Shown here: piece by piece, positions 8,655 through 19,226 of the stretch
How positions within the stretch are numbered: the first letter of the stretch is position 1
How the letters are laid out: every line of letters begins with the position of its first letter
Assembly (NCBI RefSeq): GCF_000349325.1
Contig: NC_020504.1
Span: 4,498,053-4,562,052, forward strand
Length of the DNA: 64,000 bases
Direction: 5' to 3'
DNA from: Streptomyces davaonensis JCM 4913
GTDB taxonomy: Bacteria > Actinomycetota > Actinomycetes > Streptomycetales > Streptomycetaceae
Program-made: the position numbers and the translations under genes
Notes under the pieces: generated by a model
What the model saw: only the letters and a program-made list of their open reading frames with translations
What the model was told of the DNA's origin: nothing
Database searches by the model: none

Positions 8655-8685
8655 CCACCCGGCGCAACAGGCGGCCGCCGGGTGG
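8655..8685. promoter_or_regulatory. Perfect hairpin in the 5' region of the M23 peptidase gene
   Basis: CCACCCGGCG (8655-8664) and CGCCGGGTGG (8676-8685) form a perfect 10-bp stem with an 11-nt loop, 30 bp upstream of the M23 start codon on the minus strand. There is no T run. It may be a leader structure controlling translation or mRNA stability, or an operator. A second inverted repeat, TGTCA-CAT-TGACA (8768-8780), lies farther upstream. I could not match the leader to the c-di-AMP (ydaO) riboswitch that precedes some Streptomyces wall-hydrolase genes. Confidence 0.45.
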
Positions 8686-8996
8686 GCCAGTCCTTGGTAC
8701 CGCCGCCGCCCATCTCCGCCCAAACGTGTGACCTACGACGGAAACTAGTAGTTCATCCCAAAACCTATGTCACATTGACAGAGGCCCTATCTGGGACGAA
8801 TACGGCCATCACGGCAAGCCCGACTCCACAGGACTGGACCAAAAGTCCGTTTTGCCCCAGCGGGCGTTTCTACTACTCCCCCTCGTAAGGGACAAATCGC
8901 CTGTGCGGCATGTCACCGGCACCCAAGATCCAGGGACGCCGGAATGTGACCGGCGCTACCCTGACCTGCGTTCATGTGACGACGGGGGAGGTCGGC

Positions 8997-11900
8997 TTGG
9001 ACCCGGCAGTACTCGGCGCCAGGCTCGCGTCCGGCGTGGTCGCTCCGCTGGTGCGGAAGCTGTTCGTCAAGGAGGGTCCGGGCGCCGCCCTGGTGGACCG
9101 CCCGGTGCGGCTGTCGGCGCTGGTGTCGTTCCGGGGCGAGCAGCGCACCCTGGACCGGCCCGCCTTGCACAAGCTCTCCGCCGAGCTGGTCCGCCGGGCC
9201 CTCAGGGGCGGCGAGCGGCCCATCGGGGCCGACGAGGAGCAGGCCGTCGTCCACGCCCTCGCCGACACCCTCTTCGCCCTCGGCGACCTCGCCATGACGG
9301 ACGTCCAGGCGGTGGACCTCGGCCACGAGTCCCTCGCCGCGAGCCTGCGCGGCGCGAGCAACCACCCCGACCGTGACCTCTCCTACGACGCCTCCCAGTT
9401 CTACGGCCGCCTGCTCGCCACCGCCTGTCTGCACATCGTGCACTTCTTCACCCAGCGGTCCACCTTCGTCGCAAGCACTCTCGTCGAGCAGTCCCGCGGG
9501 CAGCGCGAGCTGATCGCCAAGGTCGACGAGCTGATCGCCCGCACCCCGCCCACCGGCGGCACCGACACCACCTTCGAGCGGCGCTATCTGCCCTACGTCA
9601 CCACCAAGCACGGCCGGCTCACGATCTACGGCATCGACCTGGCCAACTCTCCCGACCGCTGGCCCCTGGACGCCGCCTACCTCAGCCTCCAGGCCCTCGG
9701 CCCCGGCGAGGACGACCGCGCAGGCGGCCCCGGCGGGCTGCACATCGCCTCTGCGGCACAGCCGGTGGAACAGGCGCTCGCCGGACACGACCGGGTGCTG
9801 CTGCGCGGGGTCGCCGGGTCCGGCAAGACCACGCTGGTGCAGTGGCTCGCGGTCACCGCCGCCCGCGGGGAGCGCGGCGACCGGGTCCCGTTCGTGCTGC
9901 CGCTGCGCACCCTGGTCCGCCGCGGTCTGCCGGCCCCGGACGCCTTCCTGTCCGCCGTGCACGTCCCGTTCCACGCCGCCCAGCCGGACGGCTGGGCGGA
10001 CCGTGTGCTGACCGTCGGGCGCGGGCTGCTCCTGGTCGACGGCATCGACGAGATCCCCGAGCGGGAGCGGGAACGCACCCGCCGCTGGCTGCGCGACCTC
10101 CTCGACGTCTACCCGGGCAACCAGTGGCTGGTCACCTCCCGCCCCTCCGCCGTCCGCGAGGACTGGCTCGCCGCCGACGGCTTCACCGAGCTGGCCCTCA
10201 CCCCGATGAGCCAGGACGACGTCTCCGCGTTCATCGAGCGCTGGCACACCGCGGCCCGGCTCGACGCGCCCGACCCGGAGCGCCTGGACGGCTACCGGCG
10301 CACCCTCCTGGACGCCGTACGCACCAAGCCCGACCTCGGGCGGCTCGCCACCAACCCCCTGATGTGCGGACTGATCTGCGCCCTGCACCGCGACCGGCGC
10401 GGCTATCTCCCGCACGGCCGCAAGGAGCTGTACGACGCCGCCCTGTCGATGCTGCTCGCGCGCCGGGACGAGGAGCGGGACATGTTCGGGCAGGGGTTCG
10501 GTCAAGGGGATGTCTTCCTCACCGAACTCCCCCTGATCCAGCTGCTCCAGCGGCTCGCGTACTGGCTGATCCGCAACAACCAGTCCGAGCTGGACCGCAA
10601 CCGCGCCGAGCGGATCATCGCCGACGTACTGCCCTCGCTGCCGGTCGCTGCGGAACAGGGCGACGCCGGTCGGATCCTGCGCCACCTGCTGGTCCGCAGC
10701 GGCCTGCTGCGCGAACCGGCCGCCGGCACGGTGGAGTTCGTGCACCGCACTTTCCAGGACTACCTGGGCGCCAAGGCCGCCGTGGAGGACGGCGACTTCG
10801 GACTGCTGGTGCGCGGAGCCGCCGACGAACAGTGGGCGGACGTCGTCCGGATGGCGGTGGCACACGCCCGTCCACGCGAACGGGCCGAACTGCTGCGGGA
10901 TTTGAGCAGGGCGGCGGAGCGCGCCGAGGGCGCGGTGAGCGCGCGGCTACGGCTGCTGGCACTCGCCTCGCTGGAGCACGCGACGGAGCTGGACCCGCGA
11001 GTGCGAGCGGAGGTGGAGCACAACGCCGCCTCGCTCATCCCGCCGCGCACCACGGAGGAGGCCCGCGCCCTGGCCTCGGTCGGCCCGCTCGCCCTGGAAC
11101 TGCTGCCCGGACCCGAGGGCCTGGACCCGGAGGAGGCGCGGGCGGTCGTCGTCACCGCCTGCCTCATCGGCACCGAGGCCGCACTGCCGGTGCTGGCACG
11201 GTTCCGGGACCATCCGGCGCTGGACGTACGGGCACAGCTCTCCTGGAGCTGGTCCCGGTTCACCACCCGCCGGTACGGCGAGGAGATCGTCGGCCATCTG
11301 CCGCAGGAGGGGCTCTTCTTCAGCGTGCGGTCGGCGGCACAGTTGCGGTTTCTGCGGCAGCTCGGCGGACGGGGCTCCGTCCAGCTCGTCAGCGGGATCG
11401 TGCCGGACGAGATCGAGGCCGGGCTCAACCCCGCGACGACGACAGAGCTGGTCGTCCGCGACAACGACGAACTGCGCGACCTGAGCTGCCTTTCGAGCCT
11501 CGACCGGCTGGTCTACCTGGACGTGAACCGGTGCTTCGCCCTGGAGAGCCTCGCCGCGGTGGCCCATCTCCCGCTGATCTGGCTGTCCCTGGACCTGCTG
11601 CCCCGCGGGCTGGACCTGAGCGTGCTGTCCGGATCGCCGACCCTGGACCAGCTCGACCTCGGGATCCTGCTGGAGGGCGAGACCCTCGACGAGGCACTGC
11701 CCCGGGACCTGACCCTGCGCTATCTGCGGTTCACCAAGCACGCCCTGGAGCTGACCGGGCTGCGCGGACTGCACCGCTTCCGCACACTGCGGCGGCTGAG
11801 CCTCGGCAAGCTCACCACCTCGCTCTCCCCCGCCGACCACGAGGAGGTCGCCCGCCTCCCGGAGCTGGAGCATCTGCACATCGACTGGCAGCACAACGGC

Positions 11901-12110
11901 GGCTGGCAGGGCCCGCCCCTGCCCGGGATCACGCACCTGCGGCTGAACAACTTCCAGGGCACCGAGGACCTTTCGGCGGTCCCGGCCCTCTTCCCCGCCC
12001 TGCGCTCGGCCACCGTCGTACACGCCCCGGACGTCACCGAGATCCCGGAGACCGCTCTCGCCCCGCTGCCCTCGGCCCGAACTTTCGAAAGGATCCGCCG
12101 AGTTGTGTGA
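8997..12110 (+). CDS. NACHT-domain NTPase with C-terminal leucine-rich repeats (bacterial NLR-like)
   Basis: A 1037-residue STAND-type NTPase. The N-terminal helical domain (about 1-230) begins with a typical actinobacterial NACHT-protein motif (LGARLASGVVAPLVRKLF). The NACHT core has Walker A GVAGSGKTT near 270-278 and Walker B LLLVDGIDEIPERE near 342-355. A winged-helix/HEAT-like region follows (to about 800), then leucine-rich repeats (about 815-1010). TTG 8997 was chosen because GGGGGAG lies 6 nt upstream and family homology starts there; an ATG at 8910 is the longer alternative. Related bNACHT proteins protect against phages by sensing and cell suicide, but a developmental role is equally possible. 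No defence genes lie nearby. Confidence 0.85.
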   Translation: MDPAVLGARLASGVVAPLVRKLFVKEGPGAALVDRPVRLSALVSFRGEQRTLDRPALHKLSAELVRRALRGGERPIGADEEQAVVHALADTLFALGDLAMTDVQAVDLGHESLAASLRGASNHPDRDLSYDASQFYGRLLATACLHIVHFFTQRSTFVASTLVEQSRGQRELIAKVDELIARTPPTGGTDTTFERRYLPYVTTKHGRLTIYGIDLANSPDRWPLDAAYLSLQALGPGEDDRAGGPGGLHIASAAQPVEQALAGHDRVLLRGVAGSGKTTLVQWLAVTAARGERGDRVPFVLPLRTLVRRGLPAPDAFLSAVHVPFHAAQPDGWADRVLTVGRGLLLVDGIDEIPERERERTRRWLRDLLDVYPGNQWLVTSRPSAVREDWLAADGFTELALTPMSQDDVSAFIERWHTAARLDAPDPERLDGYRRTLLDAVRTKPDLGRLATNPLMCGLICALHRDRRGYLPHGRKELYDAALSMLLARRDEERDMFGQGFGQGDVFLTELPLIQLLQRLAYWLIRNNQSELDRNRAERIIADVLPSLPVAAEQGDAGRILRHLLVRSGLLREPAAGTVEFVHRTFQDYLGAKAAVEDGDFGLLVRGAADEQWADVVRMAVAHARPRERAELLRDLSRAAERAEGAVSARLRLLALASLEHATELDPRVRAEVEHNAASLIPPRTTEEARALASVGPLALELLPGPEGLDPEEARAVVVTACLIGTEAALPVLARFRDHPALDVRAQLSWSWSRFTTRRYGEEIVGHLPQEGLFFSVRSAAQLRFLRQLGGRGSVQLVSGIVPDEIEAGLNPATTTELVVRDNDELRDLSCLSSLDRLVYLDVNRCFALESLAAVAHLPLIWLSLDLLPRGLDLSVLSGSPTLDQLDLGILLEGETLDEALPRDLTLRYLRFTKHALELTGLRGLHRFRTLRRLSLGKLTTSLSPADHEEVARLPELEHLHIDWQHNGGWQGPPLPGITHLRLNNFQGTEDLSAVPALFPALRSATVVHAPDVTEIPETALAPLPSARTFERIRRVV

Positions 12111-12222
12111 CGCACACCTCTAGCGGCCTACCGTCCAGTAACCCTACGGTTCCCCACGCGCCACCCAGCTCGACGAACATGCACACGACATGCTGGCCGT
12201 ACGCGAAGGGACCCCCACACAC

Positions 12223-12858
12223 ATGACCACCCGACGCCCCTGGGCGCTCCGCATCGGTGCCACCGCCGCCTCCGCCGCCGCCCTGGTGGCTTTCGCCGGC
12301 CCCGCCGCCCAGGCCGCGACGAGCTCCGGCACGCTGACCGTCGCCACCGCCGCCGCCACGGCGGACGTCGACTACGCGACCTGGCAGAAGGACTGCCAGC
12401 TGGTGATGGACCAGGCGCTGCCCGAGATCAAGCAGCGGATCGCGAACACCAAGCCGGGCGAGAAGCAGGCGATCGTGTTCGACATCGACAACACGACCCT
12501 GGAGACCGACTTCGGCTTCAGCTACCCCCAGCCGGCCAACAAGCCGGTCCTGGACGTCGCCAAGTACGCCCAGGAGCGCGGCGTCGCCCTGTTCTTCGTG
12601 ACCGCCCGCCCGGGCATCATCTACTCGGTCACGGACTTCAACCTCAAGTACCGCGGCTACAAGGTCGCCGGGCTCTACGTCCGCGGCTTCCTGGACCTGT
12701 TCAAGAACGTCGGCGACTACAAGACGGCCCAGCGCGTCGACATCGAGAACAAGGGCTACACGATCATCGCGAACATCGGCAACAGCGCGACGGACCTGTC
12801 GGGCGGCCACGCGGAGAAGACGTACAAGCTGCCGGACTACAACGGCCAGCTGTCGTAG
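12223..12858 (+). CDS. Secreted HAD-family acid phosphatase
   Basis: A 211-residue exported phosphatase of the HAD class B/HAD-III type. The signal peptide contains a twin arginine (TTRRPWALRIG) and an Ala-rich core ending in AQAA, so Tat export is possible. The catalytic motif I is FDIDNTTLETD (nucleophile and general acid Asp, about 87-97). Motif II is FFVTARPG, and motif IV is in IIANIGNSATDLSGGHAEKTYKLPDY. It probably scavenges phosphate from organic monoesters outside the cell. ATG at 12223 begins the signal peptide. The gene ends just before a strong bidirectional hairpin. Confidence 0.88.
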   Translation: MTTRRPWALRIGATAASAAALVAFAGPAAQAATSSGTLTVATAAATADVDYATWQKDCQLVMDQALPEIKQRIANTKPGEKQAIVFDIDNTTLETDFGFSYPQPANKPVLDVAKYAQERGVALFFVTARPGIIYSVTDFNLKYRGYKVAGLYVRGFLDLFKNVGDYKTAQRVDIENKGYTIIANIGNSATDLSGGHAEKTYKLPDYNGQLS

Positions 12859-12873
12859 TCCCCGGACATACGT

Positions 12874-12906
12874 GAGGGGCCGGTGCTCAATGAGCACCGG
12901 CCCCTC
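12874..12906. terminator. Bidirectional terminator between HAD phosphatase and clpC
   Basis: GAGGGGCCGGTGCTC (12874-12888) and GAGCACCGGCCCCTC (12892-12906) form a perfect 15-bp stem around a 3-nt AAT loop. It sits between two convergent genes. As usual in Streptomyces, no U tract follows. Confidence 0.85.
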
Positions 12907-12918
12907 GACGTCTGAGGC

Positions 12919-15444
<2,526 letters not shown>

Positions 15445-15874
15445 CGTTAATCGCTCCTCAGAGCGGTCAGGCAGTGGGGGGAACTTCCCCTCCCTGTCCT
15501 TCCGCAGCTTAGTCCCGCAAGCGGGGACCGCTCATTCCAACTGCCGACACCGTCGATGGCCTCCTGACCCCGAACGCCGACATCTGCTCCAACCTGATGG
15601 TGCGAGACGATGTTCCCGCAGGCCAGGCAGTTACCCGCTTCACCAGTACGCCGATGGCGAACGTGAGACGGCCTGTTCTGCGTGTCGCCCCCTCCCACTA
15701 GGGATGTCTTACCCGCCGTCACGGACAGTCCATGCCGCGTGCACGGGTTCCCTCCGCTACGGGCGAACAACCTCGCGCCTCCCCATACCCCCGTACGCCC
15801 CCTCCGTCGACACTCTGTGCGTTCGCGAGAACACCCAGCGTAACTCGCGCGCTCTTCCGACGGTTGCACTTGGC
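15445..15874. promoter_or_regulatory. clpC promoter region with ClgR-like site at 15649-15662
   Basis: About 430 bp between the divergent clpC and SCO3374-family genes. On the minus strand GTTCGC-CATCG-GCG (15662 to 15649) fits the GTTCGC-N5-GCG element that I recall for the Streptomyces ClgR regulator, about 205 bp upstream of clpC. A short hairpin CCGC-AA-GCGG lies near 15518. No coding frame here has convincing character. Confidence 0.5.
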
Positions 15875-16537
15875 ATGGTTGGCAGCCTCCCCCCGGTCAC
15901 CGCACTCCCCCTCCCCCGCCGGCCGCTCGATCCGAGCGATCAGGTCCGCCGGTGGTACGAGAACGAACTGGGGTGGCCGACGGTGCCCGGGAATCCACCG
16001 GGACTCCGGCTGGGCCTGCGCTTCGACGTCCTGGACGTCCCGGCCGAGGCGGGCCGGGCGGCGCTGCGCCATCTGTCGCCGGGCTCTCCGGTGGCCCTGC
16101 GGGGCGACCGGATGCAGCTCCTGGTGGCCGCGGGCAGCGCGGAAGAGCTGCCCGGGGTGCTGGCCTGGCTGGAGTGGGGCGCACTGCCCCTGGACCTCAC
16201 GGCGACGGGTGAGGGCGGCGTGATGGATGCGCCCGAGCCCTTCGGGGGGCCTTCCGGGCCGGGCGGTGCCATGGCCGCGCCCGATCTCCCCGGGCCGGGA
16301 ACGGGGGCCGATGGGCGGCCGCTTCCCCTGGGCCGCCCCGGCGCGCCGCAGGGGATCGCTGTGTGGCTGCGACCTCCCGAGCCGGGGTGCGAGGTCGAGG
16401 CCTCGCTGCCGACGCTGTCGGCTCTGGGGGGCGGTGGGGGCGCCCCCGATCTCGTACGACTCGTGGACACGATGGCGACACACTGCCACCGATTGCGGCT
16501 GCGCCGCGTGTGCGCTCAGCCGTTGGCCTTCTCGTAA
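15875..16537 (+). CDS. SCO3374-family protein of unknown function
   Basis: A 220-residue Streptomyces protein found between clpC and lsr2 in conserved order. The N-terminal half resembles the start of bifunctional primase/polymerase-like proteins (ELGWPTVPGNPPGLRLGLRFDVLDVP, with nearby ELPGVLAWLEWG). The catalytic residues of that domain are not evident, so activity is doubtful. A Gly/Pro-rich stretch (about 115-155) separates it from a short C-terminal part containing HCHRLRLRR. ATG 15875 is chosen; TTG a few codons upstream is possible. The last 22 bp overlap the 3' end of lsr2 on the other strand. I cannot give a function. Confidence 0.7.
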   Translation: MVGSLPPVTALPLPRRPLDPSDQVRRWYENELGWPTVPGNPPGLRLGLRFDVLDVPAEAGRAALRHLSPGSPVALRGDRMQLLVAAGSAEELPGVLAWLEWGALPLDLTATGEGGVMDAPEPFGGPSGPGGAMAAPDLPGPGTGADGRPLPLGRPGAPQGIAVWLRPPEPGCEVEASLPTLSALGGGGGAPDLVRLVDTMATHCHRLRLRRVCAQPLAFS

Positions 16538-16851
16538 GCCTCACGAATGGACGCCGGAACACGGCCGCGGTCGTTGACCTCGTATCCGTTCTCCTTCGCC
16601 CACGCGCGGATCTGGGCGGTGTCCTGGCTGCCACCGGAAGCGGCACGCGCCTTTCCACGCCCACCCGAAGCACGGCCTCCGGTACGACGACCACCCTTCA
16701 CGTAAGGCTCGAGAAGGCCGCGGAGCTTGTCCGCATTGGTAGTCGTGAGATCGATCTCGTACGTCTTGCCGTCCAGCGCGAACGTCACGGTCTCGTCCGC
16801 CTCGCCGCCGTCGAGGTCGTCGACAAGAAGGACCTGAACCTTCTGTGCCAC
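16516..16851 (-). CDS. lsr2: Nucleoid-associated protein Lsr2
   Basis: H-NS-like xenogeneic silencer of actinobacteria (111 residues). The N-terminal dimerisation domain (KVQVLLVDDLDGGEADETV) is followed by a basic Gly/Arg linker (about 58-75). The DNA-binding domain carries the AT-hook-like Arg-Gly-Arg in NDRGRVPAS. GTG at 16851 is used because AAAGGA lies 6 nt upstream and known Lsr2 proteins begin with AQKVQV; an in-frame ATG five codons upstream is less likely. Its upstream region is unusually AT-rich for this genome, which would suit autoregulation, since Lsr2 binds AT-rich DNA (inference). Confidence 0.96.
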   Translation of the reverse strand: MAQKVQVLLVDDLDGGEADETVTFALDGKTYEIDLTTTNADKLRGLLEPYVKGGRRTGGRASGGRGKARAASGGSQDTAQIRAWAKENGYEVNDRGRVPASIREAYEKANG

Positions 16852-16914
16852 CGGATTTCCTTTCATCGATAACTTCTGGGCCGGGGTCTGCGGCGTCCCG
16901 CCGTTTCGCCGCCC

Positions 16915-16980
16915 CCTGTTATATGCAGTACTGCACTACGTCGGAAAGCAAACCGCTTTTGCTGGAAAAACACAAACCCC
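16915..16980. promoter_or_regulatory. AT-rich lsr2 upstream region with 12-bp palindrome
   Basis: TGCAGTACTGCA (16924-16935) is a perfect palindrome next to TATAAC on the minus strand (16923-16918), a possible -10 for lsr2. The next 45 bp (CTTTTGCTGGAAAAACACAAA type) are strikingly AT-rich. It could be an Lsr2 autoregulatory site plus an operator for another factor. Confidence 0.4.
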
Positions 16981-17080
16981 TGGCAGAGACCTACAGCCCG
17001 CTCCCCGCCCGGAAACATGCGCGTTTCGGACATAGGGCACCGGATCTCTGCTTCGGGTCTCCGCTTCGGCTTACCGGCGA

Positions 17081-17629
17081 TCACAGATGCAGAAGCATCC
17101 GGCTGTTGCCCAAGGTGTTCGGTTTCACTCGTTCGAGACCGAGGAACTCCGCGACGCCCTCGTCATAGGAACGCATCAGCTCGGCGTAGACATCCGTGTC
17201 GACCGGCGTCTCTCCGATCTCGACGAAGCCGTGCTTGGCGAAGAAGTCCACTTCGAAGGTCAGGCAGAATACCCGGCGAACACCGAGCCAACGTGCGGTC
17301 TGGAGCAACTTCTCCAGCAACTGGTGACCGACGCCGGCGCCCTTGAGTCCCGGCTTCACGGCGAGAGTGCGGACTTCCGCGAGGTCTTCCCACATCACGT
17401 GCAGGGCGCCGCAGCCGACGACCTCCGCGTTGTCGTCGCGTTCCGCGACCCAGAACTCCTGGATGTCCTCGTAAAGCGTCACCGTGGCTTTGTCGAGCAG
17501 GATGCCGCCGCGGACGTAGGCGTCAAGCAGGCGACGCACCACCGGGACATCGCTGGTGCGGGCCCGTCGGACGGTGATGGCTTTTGCGGTGACTTCTGGG
17601 CTCTCTGCCGGTGAGCGATGTGCGGACAT
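17081..17629 (-). CDS. Amino-acid N-acetyltransferase (N-acetylglutamate synthase-like GNAT)
   Basis: A single-domain GNAT enzyme (182 residues). The acetyl-CoA site is visible as VRTLAVKPGLKGAGVGHQLLEKLL, with the usual preceding strand GCGALHVMWEDLAE. The pattern RRARTSDVPVVRRLLDAYVRGGIL and the C-terminal FFAKHGFVEI fit the short stand-alone ArgA-like synthases of actinobacteria, which make N-acetylglutamate for arginine synthesis. Specificity is inferred from resemblance only. The gene starts 9 bp after the BlaI regulator gene on the same strand, so the two may be cotranscribed. ATG 17629 has a weak ribosome site; an in-frame GTG 12 codons later is an alternative. Confidence 0.82.
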   Translation of the reverse strand: MSAHRSPAESPEVTAKAITVRRARTSDVPVVRRLLDAYVRGGILLDKATVTLYEDIQEFWVAERDDNAEVVGCGALHVMWEDLAEVRTLAVKPGLKGAGVGHQLLEKLLQTARWLGVRRVFCLTFEVDFFAKHGFVEIGETPVDTDVYAELMRSYDEGVAEFLGLERVKPNTLGNSRMLLHL

Positions 17630-17638
17630 GAGCGGACG

Positions 17639-18067
17639 CTATCGCCCGTCACCCTCCGGTGCCGAGCCGGGGTTCTCGGACCCGCTATCCACTTGCTGCG
17701 CTTCTTCCGGCCCTTGGACGATGCGGACCGCATCCCGAAGGGCATGTCGCTGTTCCTCGCTCATCATGCCGAAGAAGGCGACGAGGGCGGCGGCCGGGTT
17801 GTCGCTCTGCGACCAGGCGTCGTTCATCAGGGCGGCGGCGTAAGCGGCACGAGTGGACACCGCCTCATACCGATAGGCCCGGCCTTCCGCCTCACGGCGC
17901 ACCCAGCCCTTCTGATGGAGATTGTCCAAAACGGTCATCACCGTGGTGTACGCGATGGACCGTTCCTGCTGAAGATCTTCGAGGACTTCTCGAACGGTCA
18001 CCGGGCGGTTCCACTTCCACACCCGCGTCATGACCGCGTCTTCGAGTTCTCCCAATGGGCGAGGCAC
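17639..18067 (-). CDS. BlaI/MecI-family transcriptional repressor
   Basis: A 142-residue winged-helix regulator. The DNA-binding domain is clear: LGELEDAVMTRVWKWNRPVTVREVLEDL, then SIAYTTVMTVLDNLHQKGWVRRE, and the dimerisation part ends near residue 115. BlaI proteins usually work with a BlaR-type M56 sensor protease that cleaves them; no such gene is nearby, so the signal must come from elsewhere. GTG 18067 is the start. A short tail rich in Glu, Ser and Pro follows the dimer helix. It is probably cotranscribed with the N-acetyltransferase gene downstream. Confidence 0.88.
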   Translation of the reverse strand: MPRPLGELEDAVMTRVWKWNRPVTVREVLEDLQQERSIAYTTVMTVLDNLHQKGWVRREAEGRAYRYEAVSTRAAYAAALMNDAWSQSDNPAAALVAFFGMMSEEQRHALRDAVRIVQGPEEAQQVDSGSENPGSAPEGDGR

Positions 18068-18143
18068 AGCTCAGCACAATAGTGGGAGATGCCGGGATTG
18101 GCGTGCCGGACGTGCACTTTCACCGGCAAACGATCACAAAAAG

Positions 18144-18176
18144 GGCGTACGACTCGAAAAGCGAGAGTCGTACGCC
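18144..18176. terminator. Hairpin terminator downstream of small membrane protein gene
   Basis: GGCGTACGACTC (18144-18155) pairs perfectly with GAGTCGTACGCC (18165-18176); the loop is GAAAAGCGA. It lies just past the stop codon of the gene ending at 18195 and upstream of the BlaI gene. On the minus strand it is followed by a weak T-rich stretch (CTTTTTGTG). Confidence 0.75.
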
Positions 18177-18194
18177 GTAACGGTCCGGGTGGCG

Positions 18195-18374
18195 TCAGCC
18201 GTCCGCGCGCCCCGTCCCCTGCCGGGCCCCCTCGGCCCGCGCGAGGGCGGCGTCGACGACCGCGTCCTCCTTGGCCTTGTTGGTCCCGCCCTGGGTCTTC
18301 ACGATCACCCTGATCACCCCGGCGAAGAACACAGCCATGACGACGGGGGGCACGAGCGCGGAGACGTAGTCCAT
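18195..18374 (-). CDS. Small single-pass membrane protein
   Basis: A 59-residue protein with one N-terminal membrane helix (VPPVVMAVFFAGVIRVIV, about 8-25) and a short charged cytoplasmic tail rich in Lys, Glu and Ala. No domain is recognised. The start at 18374 gives a compact, well-formed membrane protein, and the strong terminator directly downstream supports expression. The function is unknown; small proteins of this kind are common beside regulatory genes in Streptomyces. Confidence 0.65.
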   Translation of the reverse strand: MDYVSALVPPVVMAVFFAGVIRVIVKTQGGTNKAKEDAVVDAALARAEGARQGTGRADG

Positions 18375-18433
18375 GGATTCAGGGTAGCGAGGGGGGTCGG
18401 TCGGGCAGGGGGTGGGGTTCGCGGGCGGCGCAA

Positions 18434-19096
18434 TCAGCCGGCGGCCAGCCGATGGGGCGGCTGGGCGGCCGGGGGCGGGGTCGGCTTGCGGCGGGGGAAG
18501 ACCTCGCCCGGCGTGGGGACGGGGCGGCGGGGCGGTTGCGGGTCGGCGGGCTCGGGGGCGGCCGGCTTCTCGGCGGGCCTGACGGGGGGTTTCTTGGCGG
18601 GTTTCTCGGCGGGATCGCCCTCCGCGTCGGCGACGGGCGCCGCCGCAAGGCCCCCAGGAAGGGCGAGAAGGCGGGTACGGGAGGCGGGGACGGTCGGGGT
18701 GGCCGAGGAGTCCTGCCGGGCCGTGCGGCGGGCGAGACGGGCCCGTACGTCCCGTTCGGCCAGCGTCTGGCAGCGACTCAGGAGAGCCGCGGCGACCGGG
18801 TTGCCGCGCAGGGCGCGCAGGGCGGCCAGATCGTCGGGGTCGGGCCGGTATCCGGCACCCAGGGCCTCCTCCAGAAGGGCGAGATAACCGGCGGCGGTGC
18901 CGGGGAGGGCGGAGCGGTACCGGGCGAGGTCGGCCACGAGGAAGGCGCGCAGCCGAGCGCCCTCGCGCACCGCTTCGTCCAGTGAATCGGCGAGGCGGAG
19001 ACACTCCTGGACGTCCTCGGCCGAGGCGGGGTCGGGGTTCAGGGCAAGGGCGAGCGCGCGTCGGAGCACACGCAGCTCCTCCACGCCGAACGCCAT
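18434..19096 (-). CDS. Hypothetical protein with Pro-rich tail
   Basis: A 220-residue protein. The N-terminal half (about 1-135) is predicted all-helical and ordered (ELRVLRRALALAL, EDVQECLRLADSLDEAVREGARLRAFLVADLARY, GAGYRPDPDDLAALRALRGNPVAAALL). The C-terminal 85 residues are rich in Pro, Ala, Lys and Glu and look disordered. It has no signal peptide, membrane segment or catalytic motif. It is a Streptomyces-type conserved hypothetical between the small membrane protein and coaX. The start is uncertain: ATG 19096 is used, and ATG 19126 is possible. Confidence 0.65.
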   Translation of the reverse strand: MAFGVEELRVLRRALALALNPDPASAEDVQECLRLADSLDEAVREGARLRAFLVADLARYRSALPGTAAGYLALLEEALGAGYRPDPDDLAALRALRGNPVAAALLSRCQTLAERDVRARLARRTARQDSSATPTVPASRTRLLALPGGLAAAPVADAEGDPAEKPAKKPPVRPAEKPAAPEPADPQPPRRPVPTPGEVFPRRKPTPPPAAQPPHRLAAG

Positions 19097-19226
19097 GCCG
19101 CCGCGAGATCCGTATGGCGTGGGCATGCGCCGACGATACGCGCTAATCAGACAAACTCGACATAGGGAGAGGGCGTGGCGCGACGGAGCCACCCGGTCGG
19201 GCCGGTCGGGCGCCGCCGCTGCCCGC

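Noticed and set aside
8625..8996. c-di-AMP (ydaO) riboswitch before the M23 peptidase gene
   Set aside because: The conserved GGGGGAA and GGGGUGAAUCC elements are missing; only a simple hairpin is seen.
17639..18067. Beta-lactam resistance locus (BlaI with BlaR and beta-lactamase)
   Set aside because: No M56 sensor or beta-lactamase gene is adjacent; the BlaI-type repressor pairs with an N-acetyltransferase instead.
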